This document shows positions 32,879 through 41,136 of a stretch of DNA of 64,000 nt, in pieces. Position numbers and translations under genes: made by a program. Position 1 is the stretch's first letter. Each line of letters begins with the position of its first letter. The DNA lies in the IMG/VR virus record IMGVR_UViG_3300043419_000459, positions 37,471-101,470 of that record. The stretch is one strand, 5' to 3'. A model generated the notes under the pieces. It made no database searches and was not told where the DNA came from. It worked only from the letters and a program-made list of their open reading frames with translations. The stretch is from a virus.

Positions 32879-33414
32879 TATCTGTCTCTTTTTTGTAATA
32901 TTGGTTTATCGGTTGGCCATTCCATTTGATATTCTGGGTCATTCCACTTAACAACTCCCTGCTCATCTGCATCTACATAACCATCTTTGTAGAATAAGTT
33001 ATAGTGAAACATACAATCGGTTAATGCGTAATGCCCGTTTGCAAATCCTGGCGGAATTAAAACTTGGTTTCTCAATCTCTCACTTATAATATAACTTTCC
33101 CATTCACCATATGTGTTGGATGTTGGTCTTACATCTAAAACAACTAAGTAGATATCACCAACAGCCGCCTGTACCAACTTCCATGTCTTTTTATCCCAAT
33201 GTAATCCTCTCAGCACACCTTTGTATGAACGAGAAAATCTACCATGTATTTCACACCCGTCGCTCACATAATTCATTACAGGATGTTCTTTTGAATGAAA
33301 GGTTGTAAATATTTCACCTCTATATTCTCTAAACACAGATGGTTGAAATTGTGGTACTTCTATACCAAATTTTTTTGATGGAGTAATTTGAAACTCATCC
33401 CATTTACTACTCAT
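32878..33414 (-). CDS. dTDP-4-dehydrorhamnose 3,5-epimerase-like (RmlC family) protein
   Basis: A 178-aa cupin with RmlC landmarks: SRSYKGVLRGLHWDKKTWKL (61-80), where His72 matches the catalytic base after 'LRG-L'; VQAAVGDIYLVVLDVRPTS; LIPPGFANGHYALTD (Tyr position of the active site); and VVKWNDPEYQMEWPTDKPIL, the C-terminal 'W-x-D-P-x-h-x-h-x-W' box. The usual RmlC length is about 180 aa. It is encoded between an SDR and the ThDP alpha subunit with 1-nt spacing or overlap on both sides. It would epimerise a 4-keto-6-deoxy nucleotide sugar. The exact sugar (rhamnose or other) cannot be told; no RmlA, RmlB or RmlD set is complete in the window. Confidence 0.88.
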   Translation of the reverse strand: MSSKWDEFQITPSKKFGIEVPQFQPSVFREYRGEIFTTFHSKEHPVMNYVSDGCEIHGRFSRSYKGVLRGLHWDKKTWKLVQAAVGDIYLVVLDVRPTSNTYGEWESYIISERLRNQVLIPPGFANGHYALTDCMFHYNLFYKDGYVDADEQGVVKWNDPEYQMEWPTDKPILQKRDR

Positions 33415-33415
33415 A

Positions 33416-34387
33416 TTATGTTTGATTTGCGTAACCTAAAGGAAAACCATTTCTAAATTCTGCACCCATTTTTGGAACTATCATTTGATATGCTTGAATT
33501 AATTCTTCTATTCCTCTATCCAAATCCCACTCAGGTTTCCAACCAGTTGATTCTATTTTTTCATTGGATACTATATAGTTTCTTTTATCTGGGTCTTCAT
33601 AATAATCATCATATACTACTGCGAAATCTTTTACATGAGTTTGTATTTTTTCTAATAACTCTTGCTTTGAAAGATTTGCGTCACTCAATCCAATGTTGAA
33701 AATTTCATTTTTATATTTGTCATAATTTTGTAACATAAATAAAAATGCAGCGGCAACGTCTCTAATATGAATAAAATTTCTTTTAAATGTTTTTTCAAAT
33801 ACCACAATATATTTGTCAGTAATTGCTTTGTATGTGAAATCATTTACCAGTAAATCCGTTCTCATTCTATTGGACACACCAAACACCGTTGCTAATCTAA
33901 ATGTAATTGCGTCTGTACAATTTCTTAAAAAGTTTTCTGCATCACATTTTGTTTGTCCATAAACTGATATTGGTGTGAGTGGGGATTCTTCCGTGCATTC
34001 CAATTGACCTATACCCAATCCATATCCACTATTTGTATTTGGATATAAAATCTTTTTTCCTTTACCATTTGTAAATCTAACAATATTTACGATTTGGTCA
34101 AAATTAATTTCTTTTGCTAGTTTTGGGTCTGCTGCACATGCAGGAAATCCTACTATTGCTGCAAGTGGTATTATTACATCGACCTCATTGCAAAGTTTTT
34201 CTAATAATCTTTCATTACGAACATCTCCATGAATAAATTTAAATTTAGGATTATGCGTATACGATAATAAAGATGTTTGATTAAATATTAGTTTATCTAA
34301 TACAATAACCTCATATCCAACATTTAACATTGTTTCAGTAATTACCGAACCCAAATAACCGGCACCACCTGTGATGAGTATTTTCAT
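33416..34387 (-). CDS. NAD-dependent nucleotide-sugar epimerase/dehydratase (extended SDR), canonical
   Basis: A 323-aa extended SDR with an intact active site: ILITGGAGYLGSV (3-15), VDVIIPLAAIVG, LYPNTNSGYG (Ser strand), and PISVYGQTKCDAENF, where Tyr-x-x-x-Lys is present, unlike the other two SDRs. TFRLATVFGVSN and NFIHIRDVAAAFLF complete the set. Close in pattern to UDP-glucose 4-epimerase/NDP-sugar epimerases of capsule clusters. It is preceded by a variant promoter motif at 34403-34411 overlapping the end of the upstream gene, and followed directly by the RmlC-like gene. Confidence 0.9.
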   Translation of the reverse strand: MKILITGGAGYLGSVITETMLNVGYEVIVLDKLIFNQTSLLSYTHNPKFKFIHGDVRNERLLEKLCNEVDVIIPLAAIVGFPACAADPKLAKEINFDQIVNIVRFTNGKGKKILYPNTNSGYGLGIGQLECTEESPLTPISVYGQTKCDAENFLRNCTDAITFRLATVFGVSNRMRTDLLVNDFTYKAITDKYIVVFEKTFKRNFIHIRDVAAAFLFMLQNYDKYKNEIFNIGLSDANLSKQELLEKIQTHVKDFAVVYDDYYEDPDKRNYIVSNEKIESTGWKPEWDLDRGIEELIQAYQMIVPKMGAEFRNGFPLGYANQT

Positions 34388-34396
34388 AACTTTTGT

Positions 34397-35146
34397 TTAA
34401 AAATAAATATTATCTTCTATATAAATTTGTGGATAATTACCACTAAATGTCATATCCCAAATTTTGTATTTAGTATGATTTTCAAAATCACAAAAAAATG
34501 CAAAATTATCTTTTAGTTCAAAATCATCTTTTAACTTCCTTACATTATCAAACATTTCAATTGTGTATAATTTTTTATAATTTTCAAAAATATCATTAAC
34601 TTTACTTATGTCTATTTTTTTATTTAATAAAAATGATAATTGATAATCGAAATCACCAATGTGTCTGTGTTCTTCTGGAGACATCATAGAACCACATCCG
34701 AACCAATAAAATGTATTTTCATATTTATGTCTCTCACATTTTTTGTAATATATGGTATCTATATATTTACCATTTAAGTAACAATAAATTTCTTTTTCCG
34801 TTTCATCGCAAATCATTAGTATTTCTTGAAAATTATCTATCGTATCTTCTTCAATTTTGTGTGATATGCTTTTATATTGGTTTTCACCATTTTCATCTAT
34901 TATCCACCAACTATATACTATATGTAAAAAACCATCTAAATCTTTATATATACTTAATCCGGAATGCATTCCATTTCTTGCAAAAATATAATACTCTTTA
35001 TCGTTTTCAAATTCTTTATGATTAATTTTTACATTTACATATAATGTAAAATCATCGGACATATATCCATCTATTTTTTTAGAAACGGAATATCTGTCCT
35101 CAGGTAATATACAAAATATATTATCTTTATTTATTCTTAAACTCAT
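34397..35146 (-). CDS. LamG/concanavalin-like lectin-fold protein
   Basis: A 249-aa protein. The start is taken at ATG 35146, which overlaps the preceding stop as ATGA; an upstream ATG at 35164 is in frame but less likely. The beta-rich sequence follows the LamG pattern: FTLYVNVKINHKEF (entry strands), YYIFARNGMHSGLSIYKD, EIYCYLNGKYIDTIYY (the classic 'h-x-h-Y-h-N-G' strand), TFYWFGCGSMMSPEEHRHIG and DFDYQLSFLLNKKID. Very similar LamG patterns are inserted in the two glycosyltransferases encoded just upstream, so this may be a carbohydrate-binding companion. No signal peptide. Confidence 0.6.
   Translation of the reverse strand: MSLRINKDNIFCILPEDRYSVSKKIDGYMSDDFTLYVNVKINHKEFENDKEYYIFARNGMHSGLSIYKDLDGFLHIVYSWWIIDENGENQYKSISHKIEEDTIDNFQEILMICDETEKEIYCYLNGKYIDTIYYKKCERHKYENTFYWFGCGSMMSPEEHRHIGDFDYQLSFLLNKKIDISKVNDIFENYKKLYTIEMFDNVRKLKDDFELKDNFAFFCDFENHTKYKIWDMTFSGNYPQIYIEDNIYF
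34403..34411 (-). promoter_or_regulatory. Promoter-like motif variant ATATTTATT before the canonical epimerase
   Basis: AATAAATAT on the plus strand, one mismatch to the window consensus, 15 nt before the start at 34387 and overlapping the last codons of the upstream LamG gene. Suggests an internal start inside the sugar island. Confidence 0.35.
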
Positions 35147-36552
35147 ATTTTTATAGTTGAACAAAAGTTATAAAATTCTTCTAATTCTGGGAAAGTGGAC
35201 ACAAAATCCGTTCCTCTTCTCTTATCATGTTCTGAAAAATATTTATAAAAATTATATCTATTTTTCATTTGTTGTTGTGTATCTTGTGGTGCTACCATCC
35301 AATCATAAATTCTTTTTACTTTTTGAACTTCAACATCTGCGTATCCTATATGAGTGTGGTCAAATGAAGGTGATGCATAATATGTTATCAATTTGGTTTG
35401 ATTTAAAATATTATTTGAAAAGTTATATGGTAAAATTTGAACCGTTTGGTGTTGAGGGTGTCTTAAATAAGATGAATCCAAAAATACGGCCGAATTCCAA
35501 TATCTATCTGTTGATGCATATTCGGTTTTTAAACCGTATACATTGTGAATTAGTTTATCATAATTAAATACCGACAATGCGTTGTATGTTGCCATAAATG
35601 TAACTACAACTCTAGGACATAATGTTAATATTTTATTTACATTATTCCAAAAACGATTAAATTCTAATCCAGTTCTAATATATTCGGCTTGCTTACCCCA
35701 AGTATCGGTTGAAGTAAATATTACAATTTCTTTAACTCTACCTTCATCTTCAATTCTTCTTATTTTTTCAATAAACTTATCAACTAAATTGTCAGGTACA
35801 CCCAAATTTGAATTGATTGCTAGTTTTAATTCTCTATTTGGATTTGGATGTTCTATTATATAATCCAAAACTCCCCAAGTATCTTTTGACATTAAAGGTT
35901 CACCGCCGGTAATTCTAAATGTATGCAAATCTCTATACAATTCAGGCCACCATTTCCAAAATGCTTCTACATATGGATTATGTTCTCTATGTGGTATTGG
36001 ATTCTTATCTTCGGTTTTTAACCAATCGGTGGAATTAAAACTATCTAAAGTTGGATATGCACCAAATTTATCAATTTCTTCCATCCACTTAGAACTATAT
36101 GCGGGCCCACAATATGAACATTTAAAATTACAAGCATTACTAAATGCAACTTCTACATATTTTGGATTATAATCTTCTCTCCAATCTGAATTGAAAATTT
36201 CTTCTTTAAATGGATATGACCAACTTTCACCTGATTTAAATATTCTATCACTAAATCTATCGGAATTATCTTCCACATTCCAACAATAATCACACTCTTC
36301 AGGCCTTGCACCCTGTAACATTTCCTTTCTGCGTAATTTTTTGTATCTACTATTGTGTAGTGCAGATGGATTCCTAGCTATTTCTGTTTGGGAAATTTTA
36401 TGAGTTTTTGGGTGATGACAACTATGATTATGTCCACTTTGTAATTGCAAAGTTACTTGTGTCCATTTGGCCAAACACATTCCCTTACCAATCGAATCTA
36501 ATTCTTCTTTGACATTTAGATAAATTGGATTTTCAAATTTTTTATCACTCAT
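35143..36552 (-). CDS. Radical SAM protein, twitch-domain type
   Basis: A 469-aa protein. The radical SAM cluster motif is SNACNFKCSYCG (Cys141, Cys145, Cys148), with RITGGEPLMSKDTWG as the SAM-binding GGEP strand and LKLAINSNLGVP next. A Cys pair before the core (ECDYCW, Cys87 and Cys90) and an N-terminal CLAKWTQVTLQLQSGHNHSC could hold an extra cluster. This order is typical of twitch-domain radical SAM proteins encoded in several T4-like and marine phages, whose substrates are unknown. It overlaps the glycosyltransferase gene upstream by 8 nt. A role in glycan or peptide modification is inferred from context. Confidence 0.85.
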   Translation of the reverse strand: MSDKKFENPIYLNVKEELDSIGKGMCLAKWTQVTLQLQSGHNHSCHHPKTHKISQTEIARNPSALHNSRYKKLRRKEMLQGARPEECDYCWNVEDNSDRFSDRIFKSGESWSYPFKEEIFNSDWREDYNPKYVEVAFSNACNFKCSYCGPAYSSKWMEEIDKFGAYPTLDSFNSTDWLKTEDKNPIPHREHNPYVEAFWKWWPELYRDLHTFRITGGEPLMSKDTWGVLDYIIEHPNPNRELKLAINSNLGVPDNLVDKFIEKIRRIEDEGRVKEIVIFTSTDTWGKQAEYIRTGLEFNRFWNNVNKILTLCPRVVVTFMATYNALSVFNYDKLIHNVYGLKTEYASTDRYWNSAVFLDSSYLRHPQHQTVQILPYNFSNNILNQTKLITYYASPSFDHTHIGYADVEVQKVKRIYDWMVAPQDTQQQMKNRYNFYKYFSEHDKRRGTDFVSTFPELEEFYNFCSTIKI

Positions 36553-37963
36553 AACTTTTTGTTTTTACATTAATCATTTTGTGTCTGTTATAAATAGTAT
36601 CAATTGATAAAAGTTCGTAATTCATATTATTTATACCATCATTCTTATAATCAATTTCACCTTGTTGCATTTTTAAAATATATCTTCTTTCATTTCTCGC
36701 AGTAGTTTCACCCTTTGCCCACTTATCTATACCACCTTCATTTATCAATCCTTCCGTTTGGTGAGGTAAACATCTAAATTTACCATCTCTTCGAAATGGT
36801 AATATGGTGTGTGGTATTTCTATTTTTTCTTTTTTTAATTCTACATTTTCAAAATCACCAAATTCTAAATTCATAGTAAAAATATCTAATACTAAATTAT
36901 CTTCAGGAGTTTCTTTATGTATGTTTTTAATTTCTTTTGGAGTTAAACACCTATCCCACATTTGTATACTTGCAACACCACCTTTGAAAAAAGACTCAAC
37001 AGGTGATTTTGAATATCCCACATAAAATGGTTCCATACCATATCTTTTAAGTGGTTCTGTATATGATAGTGGTGATTGTGTTCCTGTTCCTAATCTTGCA
37101 TCACTTTCTCTACCATTTAAGTAGAAATGTATTTTTTGGTTTTCCGCATCTACTGCCATTGTAATCCAACTCCATTGATTTTCATATCTTTTAATCCATT
37201 GATATAAATGTCCTTTCATTCTATCCCAAAGTTGCATTGTATATGCTCTACTATTATTAAAAGATAATCCCCAATCGTATCCTGGTTTTCTAAATATTGG
37301 GTATTCCATAAATTGTCTATTAGTATCACCGATTAACCAAATAGGAACTTTTTCAATTTGTTGTTCTGCTTTTACTAAAATCGAAACAGTATGAGATTCC
37401 GATATACAACTCTTTTGCTCTCTTGATGGTCTGAATTGAATTTTTGAATCTATACCATTAAAATATGCAACATATTTTTCTTCATTAAAATCTAATTTGG
37501 TTTTTTCAGCATATCCTTCCATTACACATCTCCAAAATAAATCATCATCTTCCATACCCCAATCCCAATAATCATTTGAGTAACCATTGGTTTTTTCTAC
37601 TTGTTCCTTTGAAAATATAACAGCACCACCAAAGTATTCTTCATACTTTAATTGATAATCGGATTGAGAAATACGAACTGCAATATGTTGTGGGTTTCCT
37701 TCCGGAAATGAATAATCACAACTATCATCTTCCGGTACCATATCAATATCATGCCATACAATGTAATCACATCCGTCATTGAATGCATGTTTAGCGGCAA
37801 TATTCTTCATTAAACCTCTATTGAAAAGTTTATCGTCACATTGGTGTGCTAAATAAATTGTATGTTCAATTCCTTTTTCTTCTAAGAATTTACTAACATG
37901 GGGAACAAATATATTCATATGTTCCTCTCTATTTCTATATGGTACGCATACTCCTAATTTCAT
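36545..37963 (-). CDS. GT7-type (beta-1,4-galactosyltransferase-like) glycosyltransferase with inserted LamG domain
   Basis: A 472-aa protein. The N-terminal GT7/GT27-like part is unmistakable: VCVPYRNREEHM (5-16), LFNRGLMKNI (46-55), DYIVWHDIDMVP (66-77, DxD metal motif) and EEYFGGAVIFSKEQVEKTNG followed by WDWGMEDDDLFWR (133-145), the acceptor/catalytic WGxEDDD loop. From about residue 165 to 375 a LamG-like domain is inserted (KIHFYLNGRESD, YVGYSKSPVESFFKGGVASI, QMWDRCLTPKEIKNIH). The chain then returns to the GT7 end: ERRYILKM and YKNDGINNMNYELLS (439-453). It transfers a hexose to a glycan; acceptor unknown. Adjacent and paralogous to 37963-39258. Confidence 0.88.
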   Translation of the reverse strand: MKLGVCVPYRNREEHMNIFVPHVSKFLEEKGIEHTIYLAHQCDDKLFNRGLMKNIAAKHAFNDGCDYIVWHDIDMVPEDDSCDYSFPEGNPQHIAVRISQSDYQLKYEEYFGGAVIFSKEQVEKTNGYSNDYWDWGMEDDDLFWRCVMEGYAEKTKLDFNEEKYVAYFNGIDSKIQFRPSREQKSCISESHTVSILVKAEQQIEKVPIWLIGDTNRQFMEYPIFRKPGYDWGLSFNNSRAYTMQLWDRMKGHLYQWIKRYENQWSWITMAVDAENQKIHFYLNGRESDARLGTGTQSPLSYTEPLKRYGMEPFYVGYSKSPVESFFKGGVASIQMWDRCLTPKEIKNIHKETPEDNLVLDIFTMNLEFGDFENVELKKEKIEIPHTILPFRRDGKFRCLPHQTEGLINEGGIDKWAKGETTARNERRYILKMQQGEIDYKNDGINNMNYELLSIDTIYNRHKMINVKTKSYE

Positions 37964-39258
37964 TATATACCTACATTTAAGTGTATTATATTATTTTCTT
38001 CAATTTTTCCGTATAAAGTATAATCTAAACAGGTTGTTAAACCATCTTCAATATCATCTCTATATCCGGTTTGAACTTCATTATTATATCTCAATTGATT
38101 CCATCTACTATTATCATCACGCCATCTACCACCATTGAATCCGCAATCATCATGTTCTAATTTTAATATTTTACTTTCCCGTCTATATGGTGTATAAGAA
38201 TAATAATTTTTAAATGGTTTAAATTTGTCTAAATATACATTAAAAAATTCTCCATGATTATCATTACCCGATTTATCATTTAGAGTATAATTTTCTATGT
38301 TATAATTATAGTAATCTATTTTTACATCTCCATTTTGTTCTACGAACATTTCGTTTATACTTCCTTTAAAAAAACTTTCTAATTTAGAATCCGACCCAAT
38401 AATAATTGAATTTGTATCCGAATAATTATGTATATAATTTAAAAGTTTAATATTATATACATTTTCGTTTACTGAAAATTCTATTGATTTTTCTTTTTTA
38501 TTGTATTTAATTTTTATTTTGTTATGAGATTTTACCACTATATCCGAATGTGCGTCGTAATATATTCCATCTTTGTCAAAAATTTGTAAATAAAATCTAT
38601 TAAAAGAATTATAAAATAATTTTAAATCATATCCAGCTATTGTTAGTATTGGAAATATATCAAATTGTTTATTTACATCATATACAACTCTATCTAAATT
38701 TATATCAATTTCTATATTAAAATTTCTATTATAATTTATAATATTTGGAACAATTGCATATGCATTTACACCATTAAAAATCGGTAATGATTCTTTACTT
38801 ATATCTTCAATTATATGTTTTGCAAATGGTATATTATTTTTTATACACCTATAACGTAAATCATCATCTTCAAACCCCCATCCCCAATATAAATTAGAAA
38901 AACCATTTATTTTTTCAAATAGATTAGTAGGAAATAAAGTCATCCCACCGAAGTAGGATTCAAATGGAATATTATCGGTTGCTAAATGAACCGGTACTTT
39001 TGAATACGAATAATCAACATCAACCGGTATCATATCAATATCGTGAATTACTATATAATCACAATTTTCTTTTTGTGCTTCTATGAATCCAATATTGCAT
39101 AGCATTCCACGATTAAATAATTTAGCGTCATCTTGTTCAACAATTATAATTTTAAAATCTATGTTTTTAGATTTTAAATATTCAGTTATACTTTCTTGAA
39201 ATTGAATAAGATGTTCATAACGATTTCTATATGGAACGATTACACCAAGTTTATGCAT
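37963..39258 (-). CDS. GT7-type glycosyltransferase with inserted LamG-like domain (second copy)
   Basis: A 431-aa paralog of the next gene. VIVPYRNRYEHL (6-17), DDAKLFNRGMLCNIGF (43-58), YIVIHDIDMIP (68-78; DxD 73-75), SYFGGMTLFPTNLFEKINGF (101-120) and YWGWGFEDDDLRYR (124-137) define the GT7 domain. A beta-rich insert from about 165 to 335 carries a LamG-like pattern (IKYNKKEKSIEFSVNENVYN; IIIGSDSKLESFFKGSINEM). The GT7 tail returns as DIEDGLTTCLDYTLYGKIEE (from about 402). It overlaps the next start by 1 nt. Sequence is more Asn/Ile/Lys-rich than the head genes. Confidence 0.85.
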   Translation of the reverse strand: MHKLGVIVPYRNRYEHLIQFQESITEYLKSKNIDFKIIIVEQDDAKLFNRGMLCNIGFIEAQKENCDYIVIHDIDMIPVDVDYSYSKVPVHLATDNIPFESYFGGMTLFPTNLFEKINGFSNLYWGWGFEDDDLRYRCIKNNIPFAKHIIEDISKESLPIFNGVNAYAIVPNIINYNRNFNIEIDINLDRVVYDVNKQFDIFPILTIAGYDLKLFYNSFNRFYLQIFDKDGIYYDAHSDIVVKSHNKIKIKYNKKEKSIEFSVNENVYNIKLLNYIHNYSDTNSIIIGSDSKLESFFKGSINEMFVEQNGDVKIDYYNYNIENYTLNDKSGNDNHGEFFNVYLDKFKPFKNYYSYTPYRRESKILKLEHDDCGFNGGRWRDDNSRWNQLRYNNEVQTGYRDDIEDGLTTCLDYTLYGKIEENNIIHLNVGI

Positions 39259-39475
39259 TTGGGGTTTCTTCTTCTTTTGGAACTAATTTATGAAATTCTG
39301 ATAAATACCATTGAATTCTTGGGCCCCATTCTTCTTTATCGATATCTTCAAACCAAATAGTAAGTGCGTCCACCGAATTAGCAATCTTTTCCAATGCTTT
39401 TACTTTTCTTTGTTCTAATAAAAATAATTCATCTTGATTATTTGCCGGAGTTTCTGTTTTTGTTGCTTTTGCCAT
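39251..39475 (-). CDS. Small acidic hypothetical protein
   Basis: A 74-aa hydrophilic protein with one central helix (ELFLLEQRKVKALEKIANSV) and a Trp-rich part (ALTIWFEDIDKEEWGPRIQW), ending KEEETPNA. No known family recognised. It overlaps the first GT7 gene by 8 nt and has a promoter-motif variant 14 nt upstream, so it may be the first gene of a sub-operon. Confidence 0.6.
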   Translation of the reverse strand: MAKATKTETPANNQDELFLLEQRKVKALEKIANSVDALTIWFEDIDKEEWGPRIQWYLSEFHKLVPKEEETPNA

Positions 39476-39488
39476 AATAACTTATTTT

Positions 39489-39497
39489 TTTAAATAT
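39489..39497 (-). promoter_or_regulatory. Promoter-like motif variant ATATTTAAA
   Basis: TTTAAATAT on the plus strand, one mismatch to the consensus, 13 nt before the start at 39475 in a 47-nt gap. Confidence 0.35.
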
Positions 39498-39522
39498 ACA
39501 ATTTTTTACTGATATTACCAAA

Positions 39523-40371
39523 TTATATTGATATTATTATTTTCAATAATTTATCCCATTGTTCGTACCAATACCACTCACATTGTTCAAACATAAACTC
39601 AGAATTAGTTACATCAATTTGGAAATTATTTCTTCTTATTGCCTCATACATTTTTTGATATTCATCTGAATACGAATAATCTTTCTTAATATCTGCTACT
39701 GCTTTAATTCTTTCTACACAAGTACTATCCCATTTAACATGATGTACCTGTACGTTATATTCATCAACAGGTGCAATTAACGGATGGTTCCAACCTTGCC
39801 ATCTCCATGTTGTTTGTCCATTTATTTTTGCATAATGTTGACCAGATGTTATTTCAATATGACCTTTCATTACGCAAACTTTATTTGGACATGCTCCTGA
39901 TAAAGGATATCTAAAAAATCCAGCTAAAGGGAATTGTTTAAGTATATCTTGCTTATCGTTTATTTCAGGAAAGGTTCCATCAATTCCAATTCTATCAATA
40001 AATCCACCTCTAACTAATTCCCAACCATTCTCTTCACAATCTTCTATTATTTTATCAATAGGTTTTGAATACATATGAAACTCATCATCATCCGCAACTA
40101 CCCACCAATCATTAGGATGTAACATTTTAGTTTCATTATATAATTGAGTAACATATTCCCAATTAAATTTTTCTTTTGTTTCTCTTCTTACAATTTTAGC
40201 TTTAGGAAATTTAGAAACAATCTCTTGTACCAAATCATATGTAGAAAAATTTTCCCATTCATAAACTATTACATAAATTTCATCAACAATTTCAGTATAA
40301 TGAGATAACATATGAGGTAGAGTGTTTGTTCTACTTCCTGTTACTGTAACTAATCTTATTTTTTTATTCAT
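39523..40371 (-). CDS. Glycosyltransferase, GT-A (GT2-like) fold
   Basis: A 282-aa protein. IRLVTVTGSRTNTLPHMLSH (5-24) is a nucleotide-sugar-binding start, EIYVIVYEWENFSTYDLVQE (31-50) the following strand-helix, and WWVVADDDEFHMYSKP (about 88-103) the DxD metal site. HHVKWDSTCVERIKAV (near 217) is typical of 'glycosyl transferase family 2 / DUF23-like' proteins. Length suits a soluble GT. It is flanked by a SAM methyltransferase and the small 74-aa gene. Acceptor unknown. Confidence 0.75.
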   Translation of the reverse strand: MNKKIRLVTVTGSRTNTLPHMLSHYTEIVDEIYVIVYEWENFSTYDLVQEIVSKFPKAKIVRRETKEKFNWEYVTQLYNETKMLHPNDWWVVADDDEFHMYSKPIDKIIEDCEENGWELVRGGFIDRIGIDGTFPEINDKQDILKQFPLAGFFRYPLSGACPNKVCVMKGHIEITSGQHYAKINGQTTWRWQGWNHPLIAPVDEYNVQVHHVKWDSTCVERIKAVADIKKDYSYSDEYQKMYEAIRRNNFQIDVTNSEFMFEQCEWYWYEQWDKLLKIIISI

Positions 40372-40377
40372 ATTTTT

Positions 40378-41136
40378 TTAAAGCTTTCTTGTTAACATTG
40401 CTAAACCAGTACTTGAAGAATTTACATCTAACATACGAAAATTTTTTAAATTTACCAAATTCCAATCACTATTTTTTTCTAAATCTTTTAAATATTTCGC
40501 CGGGCCATCAAATGCAACAAAGTCTTTCTTTGAATTTTCAGTAACTAAAAATGTATCATGATAAAATTGGTCTGTGTCGTGAATTGTTATAATTGCATTT
40601 TCTGACATAATAGTTGAATATAATTCAAAATCTTTTTTAACTCCATCATATGAATGGTCTCCGTCAATATGCAGATAATCAATTTTAATATTCTGTCTTA
40701 CAAAATAGTCGTAAAAGGCTCTTTCGGATGTTTCTAAAATAACTTGTGGTTGAAAATGTTGTCTTAAAAAACTATTCTCCTCAGTCCAATCGGTAAATCC
40801 ACCAACACCATTTGCCGCATCTATTATTATAGTCGTACCTATATCACCCCATTCGTTTTGTCCATTACCCTTAAATATTCCCTGTGAGTGTAAATCCATT
40901 CTTGCTTGTGTCATAAGTCTAGGAATAAATCCTCCTCCTGACCCAATACAAACGCATACCTTTGCTCTAATAAATTGAATGAAAGAGTATATCAAAAGAC
41001 CATCGCCCAAATGTAAATCAGTTGCACCATGCGCCCATCTATATTTTACAGGCTCCAAAATCATTTCATTATTCTCATCGAATGTATGATTATTTGTTAA
41101 ATATTGTTTTATATATTCTTTATTAAATAAGTCCAT
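40378..41136 (-). CDS. SAM-dependent class I methyltransferase (Methyltransf_24-like)
   Basis: A 252-aa protein. VCVCIGSGGGFIPRLMTQAR (56-75) is the Gly-rich SAM loop and IDYLHIDGDHSYDGVKKDFE (about 150-169) the 'DGDHSYEGVKKD' signature of Methyltransf_24/O-methyltransferase-like enzymes in polysaccharide clusters. ITIHDTDQFYHDTF follows, with metal-ligand-like residues. It would methylate a sugar hydroxyl. It overlaps the SGNH gene upstream by 14 nt. Confidence 0.85.
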   Translation of the reverse strand: MDLFNKEYIKQYLTNNHTFDENNEMILEPVKYRWAHGATDLHLGDGLLIYSFIQFIRAKVCVCIGSGGGFIPRLMTQARMDLHSQGIFKGNGQNEWGDIGTTIIIDAANGVGGFTDWTEENSFLRQHFQPQVILETSERAFYDYFVRQNIKIDYLHIDGDHSYDGVKKDFELYSTIMSENAIITIHDTDQFYHDTFLVTENSKKDFVAFDGPAKYLKDLEKNSDWNLVNLKNFRMLDVNSSSTGLAMLTRKL

